This document shows positions 37,261 through 51,300 of a stretch of DNA of 64,000 bases, piece after piece (positions within the stretch are counted from its first letter, which is position 1; every line of letters starts with the position of its first letter). Origin of the DNA: Eremophila alpestris peregrina (lineage: Eukaryota; Chordata; Aves; Passeriformes; Alaudidae); contig WMCF01000016.1 in the NCBI GenBank assembly GCA_009792885.1, forward strand, positions 12,492,624-12,556,623, read 5' to 3'. The position numbers were made by a program, and so were the translations under genes. A model generated the notes under the pieces. It saw nothing but the letters and a program-made list of their open reading frames with translations, was not told the origin of the DNA and did not search any database.

Positions 37261-39025
37261 TTAATAAAATACTGGATGATATAGGATTGAATGAACAGAA
37301 ATGCATACGTGAAATAAGTAAGCCAACAACCTACCTGCAAAATGGAAAGAAAATTTCTTGAAAAATAGAGAGGGAGATTGGAATTTAAACCTATATCAGA
37401 AATTCTGCTGTGGCAAAAGCATGAGCCACTGCTAAAAGGTCTTGAAATATCATGTTCAAAATTTTGTCAAGTCAGGTTATTCCTGGTGGTTTCAATGGTA
37501 TAATTTCCTGTACTCTAGACCAATAGTGTTTAAATCTTCTTAGCATGTTAATTATCAAGATTTTGTGAATGTGAGGAAAAAAGCAACCTGCATAGAAAAA
37601 GCTATATATGCAACACTCTGCTGTGGTAAATGATTGATTGGCTTCTTTGCCTCCCTCTATCTGCTTTCAGATGCTGAGATCAACCATTACTTTGAACAAT
37701 AAAAAGGATGTTCTCAGGGTGTGGTAAATGCTTTAAATACAGAATGATCTTTTAAATAAGTTTTGTTGTGTTTTCAGATGCAATTATATGACATTTTACA
37801 TGTTTTCCCAGCAAACCTCTTGACTTTAAATTAAAGTGCCATCTAAAAAAAAAAAAAAGAGGAAATTCACTGTGTAAAATTGATAAAATTGATAATCCCA
37901 CTTCTGTATCTATGGTATTTGCTCTGCCAGATGTTCTGGCCTTTCTGTGTCTACTCTTTGTGAAGTTTTACCCAGAGTAAAAGGATAGGAAAGATGTCCA
38001 TAGGTGGTACTTGAAAAAGTCCTGCACCAGCATGTGGGAAACTGAGTGAAATGGATTACTGTTGCTATACCAGGGGATTTTTTTTCTTTCTTGCTCTTAT
38101 TCCAGCTCATCATCAAGCTGTTGTCCAATTCTCTCACTTGCAAGTAAACTGAATTTCATTCATGTTTTATTATAGAAGACAGCTTGATGAGATCACTTGA
38201 GGATCCTGGTGGCTCCTCCAGCAAGCAGAATGAAATGGCAGTCCCATTTCTAACGCAGCTAAACCAGGTCTTCTGTCTCTTTATATGCCAGGGACCTTGC
38301 CCTGGTGCAGCTGTCCCATCACAGCAAATGTAGAGGAGCATAACCCAGCCTCCAAATGCTTCTTCCCTTCTCATCTTCTTCAAAAGAGTTTTGGCCTCCT
38401 GAAATTGCTGACCTGTGACAGATTATGGAGAAAAGCAGTAGCATTTATCAGAGGTATCTCCATGCAGTATGATGAGACTAGAGAGAGTTAATGTCTGAAG
38501 CAACATTTATCTGTGGGATAGCATGGATTGTCTGTGCTAGAAAAGATTTGGCAGTTTGCTATTCTGGCAAACTTTCCTAGTGTAGCCACAGCTTATACTG
38601 GCAAGCTAGTGTTTTGTCTGTATGTAGTTTATACCAGTTCCCTGAATGAAATGTGCTATCCTGGCAGACTCCTCCGCCCTCCCACCCACACACAGCAGCA
38701 TCTACTTTGGCATTCAGTACACAGCAGCAGTTTTGACTATAGATCTATTAGTGTAAGAAAAATCATACTCCTTGGTAAAAAAGGGGGCTGAAAGAGTGGA
38801 AGAGTTGGGTAGAAATCTATCTTTGCACTGTAGATATATGGAAGAATTGCAATCCTGTGTATCTGGTAAAATGATTTAACAAGGCCACTGGTGCAAGATT
38901 AGTTCTCCAAGAATTGTACCTTCACTGGTTTGCTGCTACACTTTCCAGGTGGAGAGCCCAGAGGCGTTTCTTCCCTGGGTTGCACAAGATTGGGGGGTGA
39001 GAAACTACAGCCATTGAGCAGTTTA

Positions 39026-39071
39026 CTCTTACAAATAACCCTCTTTTCTCTTACAAAAAACCCCCTCTTTT
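39026..39071. repeat. 22/24-bp tandem duplication
   Basis: Unit one (39,026-39,047) and unit two (39,048-39,071) both start CTCTTACAAA and end CCCTCTTTT. They differ mainly by a T-to-A change and longer A and C runs in the second copy. Confidence 0.8.
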
Positions 39072-39641
39072 CCTGAGGGGATGTGGAGTTTGAAATGCTG
39101 ATGGCACAGAAGCCCTTGTCTCTGTTATCTCATTTTATGATTCTCTTTGAAGGGGAGAATTTCCCTGCCTGTGGCTGAGATAACAAGGAGATGCTAAGTG
39201 GTGGGATTTTTCACAGCACTTGACCATATGCAATAAAAGGTCAATTTGGACACATAGCCCAGTGAACTTGGAAACATCAGAGTTTTGCTGGTTTAATGTG
39301 GAAATCAAAGTGTTTCAATAGCTCTCCCAGCAGAGCTATTACCTCCTAATTGCTTTTTTCTTCATTTGCCCCCCACCTCTTAAAAGCACAGGGCTTACTA
39401 CTTTTAAGTTTAGAAATCTGTAAGTGGGTGGACTGGGATTGATTCTTGCCTGTCTCTAACAGGAGAACAAGGGTTCACAGGTGAGGGACAGTGGGGACCA
39501 AGGCCCCAAACTCTAATTTCTCCATGAGATGAGCAGAAGTGGGGGTTAGGGAGCAAACCACACGGGGGTTGAGATTGAGAATCAGTGCAGTTGAAAATGG
39601 AGACTGGGAGAATGTACCCAAGAATGGGAGTATTCAACACC

Positions 39642-39813
39642 TTTGGTTTTTTGTGATTTTTTTTTGTTTTGTTTTGTTTTGTTTTTTGTATTTTTGTTTT
39701 GCTGGGGGTCGGTGTTGTTTTTGTTTGTTTGCTTGTTTGTTTTCGGGTTTTTGTGTTTGCTTGATTTTTTTGTTTGTTTGTTTTGTGGGGTTGGTTTTGT
39801 TTTATGTTTGAAT
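39642..39813. repeat. G+T-rich low-complexity tract, (TTTTG)n and (TTTG)n
   Basis: About 170 bases almost devoid of A and C, with TTTTG units at 39,660-39,685 and TTTG units at 39,720-39,785. The phenylalanine/valine/leucine-rich frames crossing it are low-complexity artefacts, not membrane proteins. Confidence 0.9.
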
Positions 39814-40739
39814 TTTTATTTCCCTGTGTGCCAGCTGAGAGACTGCTGCAGGCTGGAGGTGGTTAGATTTACTCCAGTATGGCTGTTCTTGTGTTCCTGT
39901 GTACATGGGGTTAAATCAGCACAGAATTCAAATTTCTAGAGACAGAATATATCCATCTTGTAATGTTCCTACCATTAAGCAGTAGTTTATTCTTTGCAGA
40001 AACACTCAAAAATTAAGGTTCCTGTCCAGGTACCTCCTTGATAAAGAATGTTTGGCACAGTTAAAATTTTCAGGTTCTGAGTAATATATTAGGAACTGGA
40101 GATAGCAGCACACAATAAATTCTTTTTTGGTTTTGGCTGGGCACCTAAAGCCATCTGACTGAGCCTGGAAGGAAGTTTGGCATTGCTGCAATTTAGAAGA
40201 TTGGCTAATGCAAGGACTTGGAATATAAAAACCAAATCAGAAGAAATATTTCATCTTTGTAAGGTGGTCCCTAGGCTCAGTCCTGCAGCCTTGCTCATGC
40301 AAAACCAACTCCTCATACAGCTTATTCATAATAGGGGGAAGATCTCATGATGGGGCCATTTTCTTGTCAGGATCAAGAACATTTCTCCAGCTGTTTGGGC
40401 CCCTGGCATGTCCTCCCTCACGGGGCTGCTTCTGACCGTTGGAGTCACAACAAATTGGTCAGCACAAAGGGGCAGAGGGCTCAGGTTTGCTCAGAGGCCA
40501 CAAGGAAAGCACAGACACGGCTCTCCCAAAACCCTCCCAGCCCTGGTACATGGACAGCCTTGTGCTCTGGGCAGTGTCCTGTGCCAGGCTGGCTGCCAGC
40601 AGCCCAGGCTTTTGCCAGATTCACCCTCCTGTTTCTGTTCCATTGTTTTATTTATACTTATTTCTAACTCTGCCACTTTCCCTTGTCCTGCCTTCTCCTC
40701 CTCCCTTTCATTTGGTCTGGTTTTGTGTTCCCTCAGTCT
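39814..40739. other. Non-coding stretch, GC rising to the right
   Basis: No gene recognised. GC content rises from about 40,380 into the CpG-rich patch. Overlapping frames on both strands (40,408-40,926 and 40,439-40,909 plus; 40,491-40,940 minus) show that length here reflects composition rather than coding. Confidence 0.55.
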
Positions 40740-41245
40740 CAGAATGGGACGGGGCAGCGCCAGTGTCACTGCACAGGGCCAGCCATGGTGCTGGGCTGGG
40801 GGTGACAGGATCTTGGGGACCCCGGGTCCCACCAGTGAGGACAGTTCCATTTTGGCTCTTGGCTCGATGCTTCCCAGGAAGGGAGTGGGGCCATGTCCTT
40901 CCCTGCTGAGAGGTTTTTTCGGCTGAGGCCCCTGCACCACAGCCTCAGTTGTGCGCTACTCACAGCCCAGCTTCGCCCTGTGGGGAGAGCGCGGGACCTT
41001 TAAAGCCCTTCCAAAAGTCAGTCAGGACACTGGGATGGGCGGGGGGCAGCTGCTCCCAAATGGACGCAGCATTCCCAGATGTTTGTGCTGGGGGATGCCA
41101 CGTGTTCTGGCAGCCGGGCCTGTGGGCTGCAGCGCCGGCCTGGCCCCGGCCCTGCGGCGGTGTCAGGGCCCTGCGGCCGGGCTGCTGGGGCTGTGGGGAA
41201 ACACAATCCGCTTTCCATTTCGTCAGCACAAACTGTATCGCTTCT
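40740..41245. promoter_or_regulatory. CpG-island-like patch, possible orphan promoter
   Basis: By eye there are some 20 CpG dinucleotides between about 40,950 and 41,245, with a few more from 40,740. The surroundings have almost none. The core at 41,110-41,190 is rich in CCGG, GCGG and GGCC motifs. A G-rich segment at 41,033-41,049 has three G runs. A sequence just to the right (41,306-41,330) contains AATAAA and more A-rich bases. The patch could be an orphan CpG island with promoter activity, for example for a non-coding RNA, or simply a GC-biased remnant. No transcription start motif was identified. Confidence 0.35.
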
Positions 41246-44200
41246 TGCTCCCTGTGCCTCTAAAAGTGTGGTTTGCCTTAGTTTGGAAGATACCTTGCCC
41301 TCAGCAAGTAAATAAACGCCAACTAAAATAAAAAGGAAGCACGAAGCAATAATGAGGCTGCCATGCGCCGGCTGTGGGAGCCTCTGGAGGCTGCACTGGG
41401 GGAGCAGTGTCAGGGCTCGAGTCTTTTAGATCCCTTGGACCTTCAAACTGCTTGCAAATTTACCTAAACACTTGAAAACTGAGTTTTACTTATGTCCCTT
41501 ACCTACCATTTCTTGAAAATGTTTAAAGATTCCCACCCCGTTAATTTGTAAATGGGTCTATCATATAAAGAATATATATTACCACTGAAGGCCAGGATAT
41601 CTTTTGGCAGAAATTTCTCATGAGCAGATGGGTTTTTTCCCTAAATAATGTATTGTTCCTGAAATAAGCTGTAGAAAATAAGAAACGCTTATTTTTTTTT
41701 AGGCACAGAGTTAAATCCTTAAGTCCTAAGTAAACAGAAAGAGATTTCACTATAAATGGAAGGAGCCTAGAAATAACTTTAAAGGGACCTTATGTGTGAA
41801 AGACGTAGACTTCACATTAGCCACAGCAACTATACACTTTTTGGGAGAAAAGAATTATGTAGCACATTGCTTACCTCTGTTTGAATAATTTGCTTCATAT
41901 GTTTTCCCATCAAAATGGTGGTAGGTTAAACACTTAATTTATTTTTGCTGTATACTCTTGATGCTTCATGCCAAACTGCTGTGGTAAAAAGAAGTCAAAT
42001 ATATTAAAGATGTATATTTTAATTAAAAATATTAGAAGAAACATATTAGTGTTCCTTTTTTTATTAACAGCAGATTGTTGGCTGACTAGGCAGTGAAGTT
42101 ATTTATTTGGAAGACTTGTGCTATGGAATAGTACTACAAGTAGGACATTGCGTTCGATAAGTGGTTCTGTTGGCAAACTTCTTCACTTCTGCTGAGTTGT
42201 GGGAACACTGGGCAGATTCTCTCATGGTGCAAACTGGCATTGCCCTACCAACCCTGATCCTGAAGTCACAGCAACCAGCAGGACCTCATTTGGTGTGTGC
42301 AGAAAGAAATCAGCTCTGTGATGAACTAATTTAGGGCTGTTATCTCTGAAATGGTCAGAAGAAAATAAGGCAATGACACATTGCACGTGCCAGCTTTTTT
42401 CTAGGGATGAACTAAAAGCTTAATTCCATAAAAGTTGTTTTTCTTTTAACTTTTTAATAGATTAATTGACTAAACCAGGCAAGAAAAGTAATGAGTGGTC
42501 ACAATAATATCAGAGAGAACTATACTATTGGAGGTCCAGATACAACCTAGGCTATTTTTATCATTTTCTTCCTTTCTTCCTCATCTTTATCAGTGTGTTC
42601 TAAGTAAACCTGACATATTTATATATGTGAAACAGATGCAAAATGAAGCAGTTTTGTCTTCAGTTATGACCATGTTTTTTCAATCATGAACATGATTTAT
42701 GGAAATGTTCTTTGCTGTAAAAAATTTCTTTTAAAATCCAAACCACATTAATTATAAATCTAACATTCAATTTCTTTTGATACTTTGGGGAGTGTGGGGA
42801 AGTAAATTTTTAATGCAAATAAACAGTTTCTTTAAAAAATCAGTTTTCATTAAATGTTAAGATGAAACCAGCACAACACTTTCCAGTGAAACTACTAGAG
42901 AATTCAATTAGATGTTGAGAAAATTAGCTCTCTTTTTGCAATAATATTCTATGTCGCAGATTTATATCTGCTATGGTATATTTGGCTCCCTTGGGGCCAA
43001 CCAAACTGTGAAAAGCTGTTGATGTTGGCTTCTTGGCTGGTCAGCCCCTTCAGGGTTGAGCTCAGTTTACTGTGGAATAAACTCTAAACATTTCAGAGTT
43101 CAGAAGAGTTGTGCAGAGGTGTAGGAACTGCCTGGGACTGAGCAGTATCTCCAGTAGAGACCAGGAGAATTTGTAAGATCAGCAGCTGGAGAGAATTTTT
43201 TAATCCTGGACAGGGCCACACTATATAATATCCCCAGCACTGCCAACTATGGTGACTTCATCACATCTCTTACAAGGCTCAGGGTTTTTCTCCACACCTC
43301 ACTCCTTGAAGCATGCACAAATTTAAGTTAATTTAAGTTAAACAGTGAGTTTCTACACCTTGTGATTACAAACAGAAGCTTGGAAATGTTAACCCTGGAG
43401 GCTGAACACCCAGAAAACAAATAAAACAGTCATATTTTTCTTAAATCTCACATTAAAAACATTCTCCTGATTTTGGGGGTCTCATTCATAACCTCTGAGT
43501 GCGTAGATATGGTTATACCAGAAAGTTAATTCAGTTTTACAGAATTAAACCCTCCTGACAAAAGGTCTCAGGTGCTCTGGTGGGTTATGGTGAGCTGCTG
43601 CTTCTCTCCTCTGCCTATTTGTACCTGCTATTTCTCTTTAAAAGATAGCTGAAAACACTTGCTGTGTTTTGACTGTGTTCCTGTTGCTCATCAGCAGCTA
43701 CTGTGCCTTGAGCAGCATTGTGGGAGTTAAATTCACATGTTCATCTTCTCTCTATCCATTCAGTTGACTAGAGGATGTTCTCTCAACTTCTGTGAGAGAA
43801 CAGAACTTCAACAGTGAAGTATTTTTAAGGTATCCCTGTAAAGATCATTTCCACTGCTGGTATCATGACATTAAAATTTTTCCTTACTTTGGAAAAGGAA
43901 GTGGCTTTTGCCCAGTCTTTCAAGAGTAGGAAGTGTCAGGGAGAGCTGCTGAAAAAGCTGGGAGAATAGCTTGTGTTCAAACCAGCTTTTTATGAAAGTT
44001 ATTTCCCCACCTAGCTGGGCTTTGTTGGAGATTGGATCTGCACATTACAGCTTCTGTGTAGCTGAAAGCTCTGATAGCCACAGAAATGCTAGGGAGGATG
44101 AGGGAGGTTTGGAGTCTGTGAGTCCTGATGTCTGTGTAAAACAAAAGCAACATTACAGAGTCTACAATTGAACCCCCAATAAACCAATTTTGAAAGCCCC

Positions 44201-47200
44201 GGCTTCCCCTATCCCCCTCCTCACTGTCTCCCTTTGACAGGAACAGGAGGTGCATCTTCCCAGGAGTGTAAAGATGTCTGGTCTGGAAAACATGAAAGAA
44301 GAAAGCTTGTATGTTTATTTTGCACACCATAGATTTTAGGGCCAGAAAGCCTTTTCTTTTTTCCTAATTAGAAGATAATATCTTGTTAAAAAGTATATGT
44401 TCTGAGGCTTCAAAGAGGAAAAAACAAAGCAAATCCTCCTCTTGACCTATAAATACAGTTTGAAAAGCTACAACAATTCTGTTTACTGTGATAACTTGAT
44501 TTTGGCCTCAGTCTTGAAGGTTTGGGTACTTTGGGAGTTGCAGGAATCTTGAATGTCCCTGGTAAGCTGTGAGAGGAGAAGTATGAGAGCAGGGTGCAAT
44601 GCTGACAGGGTGGAATGCAGCATTCCTGCACATCGGCAGTGTCAAAGAGTGGAGTTTATCGCTGCTGTTTTGTTCTCCTCCATCAGTAAACACAATCTCT
44701 CCACTCCCTGAAGTGAAATCAAACCACTGTAAAGAAACTCGTGAATAACCAGGGTAAAATTTCCACTGAATTAATCATATATCTGGTCCAAAATATTTAA
44801 GATATAAACAAAAGAGGATAGAATAAGATCAGCCAGGCACATAAACATTTCCAAAGTAGTTGTTTTCCAGATAGTTTTCGAGCCACAACTGGCAAAAAAC
44901 AGGGTGGTTGCACAAAGCTAGCTTTGAAAGAAATGGATTGTCATCAGTTTACACCAGCTGAGGATATGATCCTGCATATTTCGTGACTGTGCAATGGTTA
45001 TGGATATGCTTGAAATATATCCAAATGTCCTTGGAAAATATTTTTCCATCTGAAGAAAAAAGGGCAAGAACGTATCTACAAAAAGTTGAGCGAAGTTTAA
45101 TAGATGTTCTAATGGAAATAATCCTACTAGTTTTAAATAGAAGGAAGAAGCTTTAAATCTACATCCAGTGTCCTTATCTGGATTTCAAGTATATGCATGA
45201 GAACAATTATTTGTATGACAGTTTTCATTTTCTTCTTTGATAGCATAGTAAAAATAGGAATGACAAGTATTAATAAATCAGATCAAAACCAGAGCTGTTG
45301 AAGAACCTAAAGTCACACTCATTTGGGAGAGAATAAAACTCCAGACATCTCAGATGTGGTTCAAAGTCTTCCTGATACACAGTGTGAAATGTGGGGAGGC
45401 AGCAAGAGGTAAAGTGGATGATAAGATACAGAACAGTAGGTCAACAATGAAATATTACAAATCCTAATTTGGAGTGCATGAGCAAGCTATGAAATGTTGA
45501 AAATTAACTTTTTACATCTAAAATCTTCTAAATTTGGGAAGTTTGAGCTATATTGTTGCACAGTACCATTTTCTAGTGTTGTGTGAAATGAGCCCAGGCT
45601 GAAGTCCCAAAGTTGTTCATGCTTCACACACAGACACCTGAGATCTATTAAAATCATAAACTTCACCTAAGAGGCAAGGAATGTCACTTATTGCTATCCT
45701 ACAGTACCTGGATGTAGAAAATATACTTAATATGTTAAATGGAGAAGTTGTTCCTCAAGGCACATATTAAATACTAGTAGTATGAGAGCTGTCTTCATAT
45801 TTATAGAGACATTTGTGGGAGTGGCTAGAATCTGTTGTTCCTCCAAAGTCTTTGTCTGACACAGTTCCTATAAAGGCTTTCCCTGACACAAGGGTTTAAA
45901 GTCCTTTTGGTGAAAGTCAGTAATGATCTGAACTTTGGGTGGAGGGAACATATTGAATATTACAGAGTTATATTTCGTGTAAGTGACCCTGAAGCAATTG
46001 GAAGTTAGAATGTCAAAATGGCTGTATTTTTCTTACCAGGGCATAAGCCTTTTTTTTTATTTCATGCATTCTGCTCATGGTCTGGCAAGCCAGATAGCAA
46101 CTGGTTCTTCTGAAATGCAATTTGTGGTCAAAGTAAAAAATCAGCAACAGCATCTTTTTGATTAAGCACTTTTTGAAAGAGTCTAAACAGTAGCAAATGA
46201 TGGTTTCTCATTTGTTACTGAAGCCTTGGAAGCCTTGGGTGAGATGTTAAGGCTGAACTCAACAAGTACCTCAACATTAGTTCTCTGTCCCAGGTAGCCT
46301 CATCCCTGGATTTTTTGAAGTGGAACATCTTATACTGAAAAATTGTGAAAAATTCCAAACCAAGTCATTTTTCACAGTGTTTCTCTAGCCTAGTAAAATA
46401 TTTTTGCTGATGGAGGATACAAGTGCTCCTTGTATGACCTCTGTAACCTGCTGATACAAGTGCTGGATACCAAACCCAAGTCCTTGCGTGGCCTTGGTTC
46501 AGAGCCAGGACCTACAAGGCAGTCTTCTGCACGTCTGGCATGCATCCTTAGCTACCAGACTATTTGTTATTTCTGGATGTGTCCCTGATTTTCATTTTCT
46601 AGCTGTCCTGCTTTGTATTAACTAACTCTTCACTAGGCAGGGAGGGAAGCAACAGGAGTTGGACACTCCAACCCTCAGTTTTGTCACTCCCTTGGTACTT
46701 TATCTAGAGAAACTCCTAAACACTGGTTTATAAAGTTCCCGATAGCAAAGCTGTAAAGTTCCAGCTGCCAAAATCAGGAATTTGTCTTTTCTCTCTTAAC
46801 TTCAAAACACTCTCTTGCAGACACAGGACTGAACAGCTTTGTGTAGTTTAGCCCCCAGCTGTTTCCTCTTGGCGAGGTGATGGTATTCCTTGCTTCCTGC
46901 TGGAGGTCGTCCATATTATGTAAATATATATGTTGGGGAGCAAGTCCTTGAATGCCACCATCAGAAGCTAGTCCAAATTGATTGTCCACTTCCTTGTGGC
47001 TATGGGAGAGGGTGGTGATGGATTTTTAAACCAGTCTTGGAGCTTAGACTTGGTCCTGTCTCTGAGTAGTTAGGCAATTATCTGGAGCTGTTTTTGCCAG
47101 CTTTGTACTTCAAAAGGTAACACTTTGAAGTTTCATTAATTCTTGTTTTATAAGATCATAGCTCATACGTGCATGCTTAATTAGTTCCTGCTCTGTGAGC

Positions 47201-47989
47201 TGATGCTTTGCACATTTAAAAATTCGTGCTTTTTTTTTTTGTATGACAACTAGCAAGTCAGTTAAATTTGATATTATGCATCTTTTCAGTTCCCATGCTG
47301 TAACAGTTGGTGTAATCTTTAATGTTATTACAAACTCATAACCTTTTAAAATGTTCCTCCTAGCTGGTGCTCTGTTCATGTCCTTTGGGCAAAACAAAAC
47401 CCCTGAGTGTGGTAAATAACAAGTGTTTGAGTGAACGTAATGGGGTTGAGAGAGCTGATGCAGTTTTCTGTGATGGTGGTGAAGGTAACTCTGCCAAGTC
47501 ATAGTCAGTTCTGTAGGTCTCTGGAGGTAAGGACTGATATACAGGAGTGGCTGCCTCTGGGGTGGGACCCCCTTTCACCACGAAGCATGAACGTGCCAGC
47601 TGGAGTCTGCTCAGGCAGGAGGGCTGCCAGGGAGCAGGATGCTGGGTCCGAGCAGAGCAGGAGGCACCAATCACAAATCACTCCCCTTGTATTTATTTTC
47701 ACAAAAGACACAGCCTAGCTTGCTCGTATAAGTACTGATAAAATGGTTGAGGCTGCAAGTTATGCTTTAAATGACTGGTGTTGATACTTATATATGGAAT
47801 GATTCAATTTTTTAGAGGAGCCAAGGACTGTCCTTAAGTTTACAAGAGAGCTCAGCAGCAGGTGGGAACAGACAGCAGGTGAAGATTCATATCTCCCTGC
47901 AGAGGCCAGAGCTGTCAGCAGAGCTTTCTGAACATTAGCACCAAGTGAGTATTCTATGCAAATAGCACTAGTGCTTCCACCAAGGCTTA

Positions 47990-48330
47990 AGTCATGAATC
48001 TGGCACAGTACCTGCAGATGACAATGACTTGTTTATTTTATTAGCTCATGTGTTACTCTCCCAAACTCAAATAAATTATTCATTTCTGAAGAATGTCAAC
48101 AGCTAATGAGTGCTTGAACAGTTCACAAATGCTCAGTGCTCTCTGGAGGGTTGGATCTGTTATTGCTGCAAACTGGCACATTTATTCATGTATATAACTT
48201 ATACAAACGAGGGCTATGTCTGCATCTTTCACTTTTGTAATGTTTTTTTCTTTTAGCTGGCAAGGGTAAAGTTTATACCAATTAGCATGGCCAGTGATAA
48301 ACTAAGTCATATGCACTGCAGAATTGTTTA
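47990..48330. promoter_or_regulatory. Possible conserved non-coding element
   Basis: Non-repetitive AT-rich block with TTTATTTTATTAGCTC, ATAAATTATTCATT and ACCAATTAGCATGG motifs (forkhead-, homeodomain- and POU-like). An octamer ATGCAAAT lies just upstream at 47,956-47,963. This is pattern-based only. Confidence 0.25.
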
Positions 48331-51300
48331 CTATATTTTTCAAGGAAGAGAAGTAATTACAGTCCAGACTTGGTCTGTACTTTGGATGGCAAGATTACTT
48401 CAAGATTGCCTTGTTCATGTCTAAAATTTGGATAATGGAAGAATTAGAATAAATCAGACAAGAACAGTCAGAAAAGGTTGTAGGTACTTTTTAGTTTTGT
48501 ATTTTCTCTTAGTTTCTTCTACATTAATTGGACTGTGAATGTTATTTCACCAGATTGCTTCTCATTATGTTTGTTTGGATAGCAAATTATCTTTCTGAAG
48601 GAAATATTTGCTTTTATGTTGAAACATTTGAACTGTGAAAACTATGCATGGGGGTTTTTTCCTCACTAATAAGGTGAATTTGTCAGGTCTTCAAAGTGGT
48701 TAAAATTACCTAATAAGGAGATGAAAACAGAGATAATATTTTTGAAGTTATGAAGTAGTTTTCAGAGCAGAGAAACCATCACAAGTTTTTCTGCAGCTCT
48801 TCTAGAAAAGCTACACAAATGTGAGGTCCTGCTCTCTTAATGGCATTTACAAATCACAAATTTCTGTATTTGTTTCCACCAATTTCCAAAGGTCCAGACA
48901 CAAGTTTCTCTGCATCATTTTTCTTACTTGGGGAGAGGGAAAGCCTAAGTCAAAGACCTGACATTTGCCAGCAGCTCACTGTGAATTAGCAGAACTAGAA
49001 GAGACCAGCAGGATTTTTATTTCCCTTATATGTTCTGTATTATATGACAGAGCCCAGCAGTATCAAATTGTACACACCTCTTTGAGTGATGTGTTCTTTC
49101 AAAGAACTCAAATGCCAACTGAAGTGTGAAACAGGAGCTTTTCAGGACAAGTTTTGTCCTATCCTTTCTAAAGATATTAGGTCTGTACAGAAGCAGTGGA
49201 TTTATGCTGCCCTACTCCAAAACCACAGCAGTCAAGAGACAGTGCAGTGACAATTTCACACAGAGATGTGATTTATCATTGCTTTTACATCATCATTACC
49301 AAGGCCACAGATGATGGAATAATAAAATTATCCACACATGTCTATGTACTGTCCCTCTGCCAGGTTGTAGCCAAGGTCTGGGTCTGTCTAGTTCAACTTG
49401 ACTGCAAATGCAGCCCTGACGGTGGCCAGGCATGGCAAGGCGTGTTTGCTCACATTCACTGAGCTGTGGATGAGCATGTTTTTTTACCACCACATTAGCA
49501 AATGTAAATTAGTCACGTTCCAGAAGTCAGCTTTAATTCAAGGCAGAAAAAGAGATCTCTGTCTATTTGAAACACAGACACAGCTTTTATTAATCACTAA
49601 TATCGTAGCTAAGCATGGAAAGTGTTTATAAACTAAGTAAAATTCTTTAATGTCCATCATGAAGACAGAAATTAATGTGACACTATTCCTATTTCATGTA
49701 TCATACAGAATTTCTATTTTTTGAGCTCAGCTGTTGTTCTTTAAATGTTCAGCCTTGTACAAAATGTTTGTATGAAGCCTTCTTGCAAAACAAGAACAAA
49801 AGAGGTCAAGAAAGGAATGTTAAAAAAATATATTTCTCTAACAAAGCAATTTACTGTCAGATTATGTTCTTGAATTTTCAGGAACTGTGTTAAATGTCAT
49901 TGCAGTTGTATTTGCTTTTCTAGTAATGAAATAATTTTTCCATCATATATATTAAGCAAAGCAGATATTTTAAGTGTGCCTTTTCTCCTTAACTGAGACC
50001 TCTCATACACTGTTGTCATCAAAGGCTCAGAAATTAAAGGGGTTTGATAAGAAAGCTGAGAAAAGTTCCAAAACTGAGAAAAGTCACTGAGGTCAGTATT
50101 GTCAAAGACTGAAGTTTTAATGACTTTTTATCTTCTATCTGTTAAAAGCCGGATTGTTTGTGTTTTCCCTTAAGCAACTTTCCCTGAACAGCACTTCTAA
50201 GACAAGTGCAGGTAAATTGGACAGCCTCACGATTTTGTCAAGGTTGTATTCAGCAGTAATTTCAGGCAGGATTTTGTACGTTGTATGTGATATTGAACAA
50301 GAAATACTGATTGGTGTTTTCTCTGATATTGCTGCGGGAGTTGTGTGGCACTGAAGAACATCCAGACTGGTACACATGGGAGACTCTGGTTTTATTCCCA
50401 TCTCTTTTTTTGAGACGTGTTGTTGAAATGGGTTTGTGATAGGCTAAAGAAGATGTATAGCTGAAACACAAATCCAGTTCTTTCCCATGCCCATGGCACA
50501 GCTATGTTTCAGCCATCACAGCCCAGTTTTGATGAAGAAATGTTTTCTACTGGCAGGAGCAGATGGTGTAGGAGATATTCAGAGTTGGCCACCCTTGGAG
50601 AGTTGCACTGGTTAATGCAGAAGGTGCTTAGAGCAGCTCTCTGTAGGAGAGACCAAAGTGCCAAGGTCTGGCTGAGGGCTTGCTCAGGCAGCCAGGTCAG
50701 CAGTGTGGCAGATCTCCAGGAACTGCACAGCAATCAATATCCCCAGCATCTGCTGCCTTTCTGTGAATTCATGACAAACCATTGCGCAAAACTGAAAACC
50801 AAAAAGATGACACAGATGTGCTGGGTGATGCTCCCACCACACAGCTACCTCACACAGTCTCAAAGTAAAGCAATTAGGCAAGCAGGCAAGGTTTCCAGAG
50901 AAGCTATATTTAGTAAAAAAGAAAAGCTAAATTGTCGTCTCCAGTTACTATATCGGTGATCCACGTTTTGTCCTGATCACTGTCTTGTGGGAGAAGTACA
51001 ATAAATCTGTGAAACAATGCATGCTACTTCACTCTTTGCTGCCCTTCAGCAGGTGTACATGTAATTTTTATGAAATTAATTCTTCATAGAGGAGTAATGA
51101 AGAAATATTAAGGGTGGCTCATCCCTTTTGTAACAGGAAAGTCTATCAAAGGTGGCCAGTGACCTTCAGAATGTTGTACTGAAAAGATTTTGTGGTGTTG
51201 ACTTCACTTGTTGCCTCTTCACAAGCAATAGAGTGAGTCCTGGTCATCAGTTTATTGTGGGATAAAATGCCAAACCAAAGAAAGCCTGGTATCTCCTCTT

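Larger units (their letters stand above)
36011..39641. other. Non-coding stretch
   Basis: No gene or transposon recognised. It holds a T/G run at 36,680-36,703, about 14 A near 37,844-37,858, a possible regulatory block (37,040-37,260) and a tandem duplication (39,026-39,071). Confidence 0.6.

Noticed and set aside
39539..39939. Hydrophobic F/V/L/C-rich frames resembling a membrane protein
   Set aside because: They come entirely from the G+T low-complexity tract.
40408..40940. Overlapping frames of 149-172 codons on both strands
   Set aside because: They lie at the edge of the GC/CpG-rich patch, where stop codons are rare in every frame. No domain, and no convincing start or splice context.
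47110..47502. 130-codon minus frame with a helical-looking lysine-rich end
   Set aside because: I recognise no family. The sequence is AT-rich and the frame contains a lysine run from poly-T. Conservation would be needed to reconsider it.
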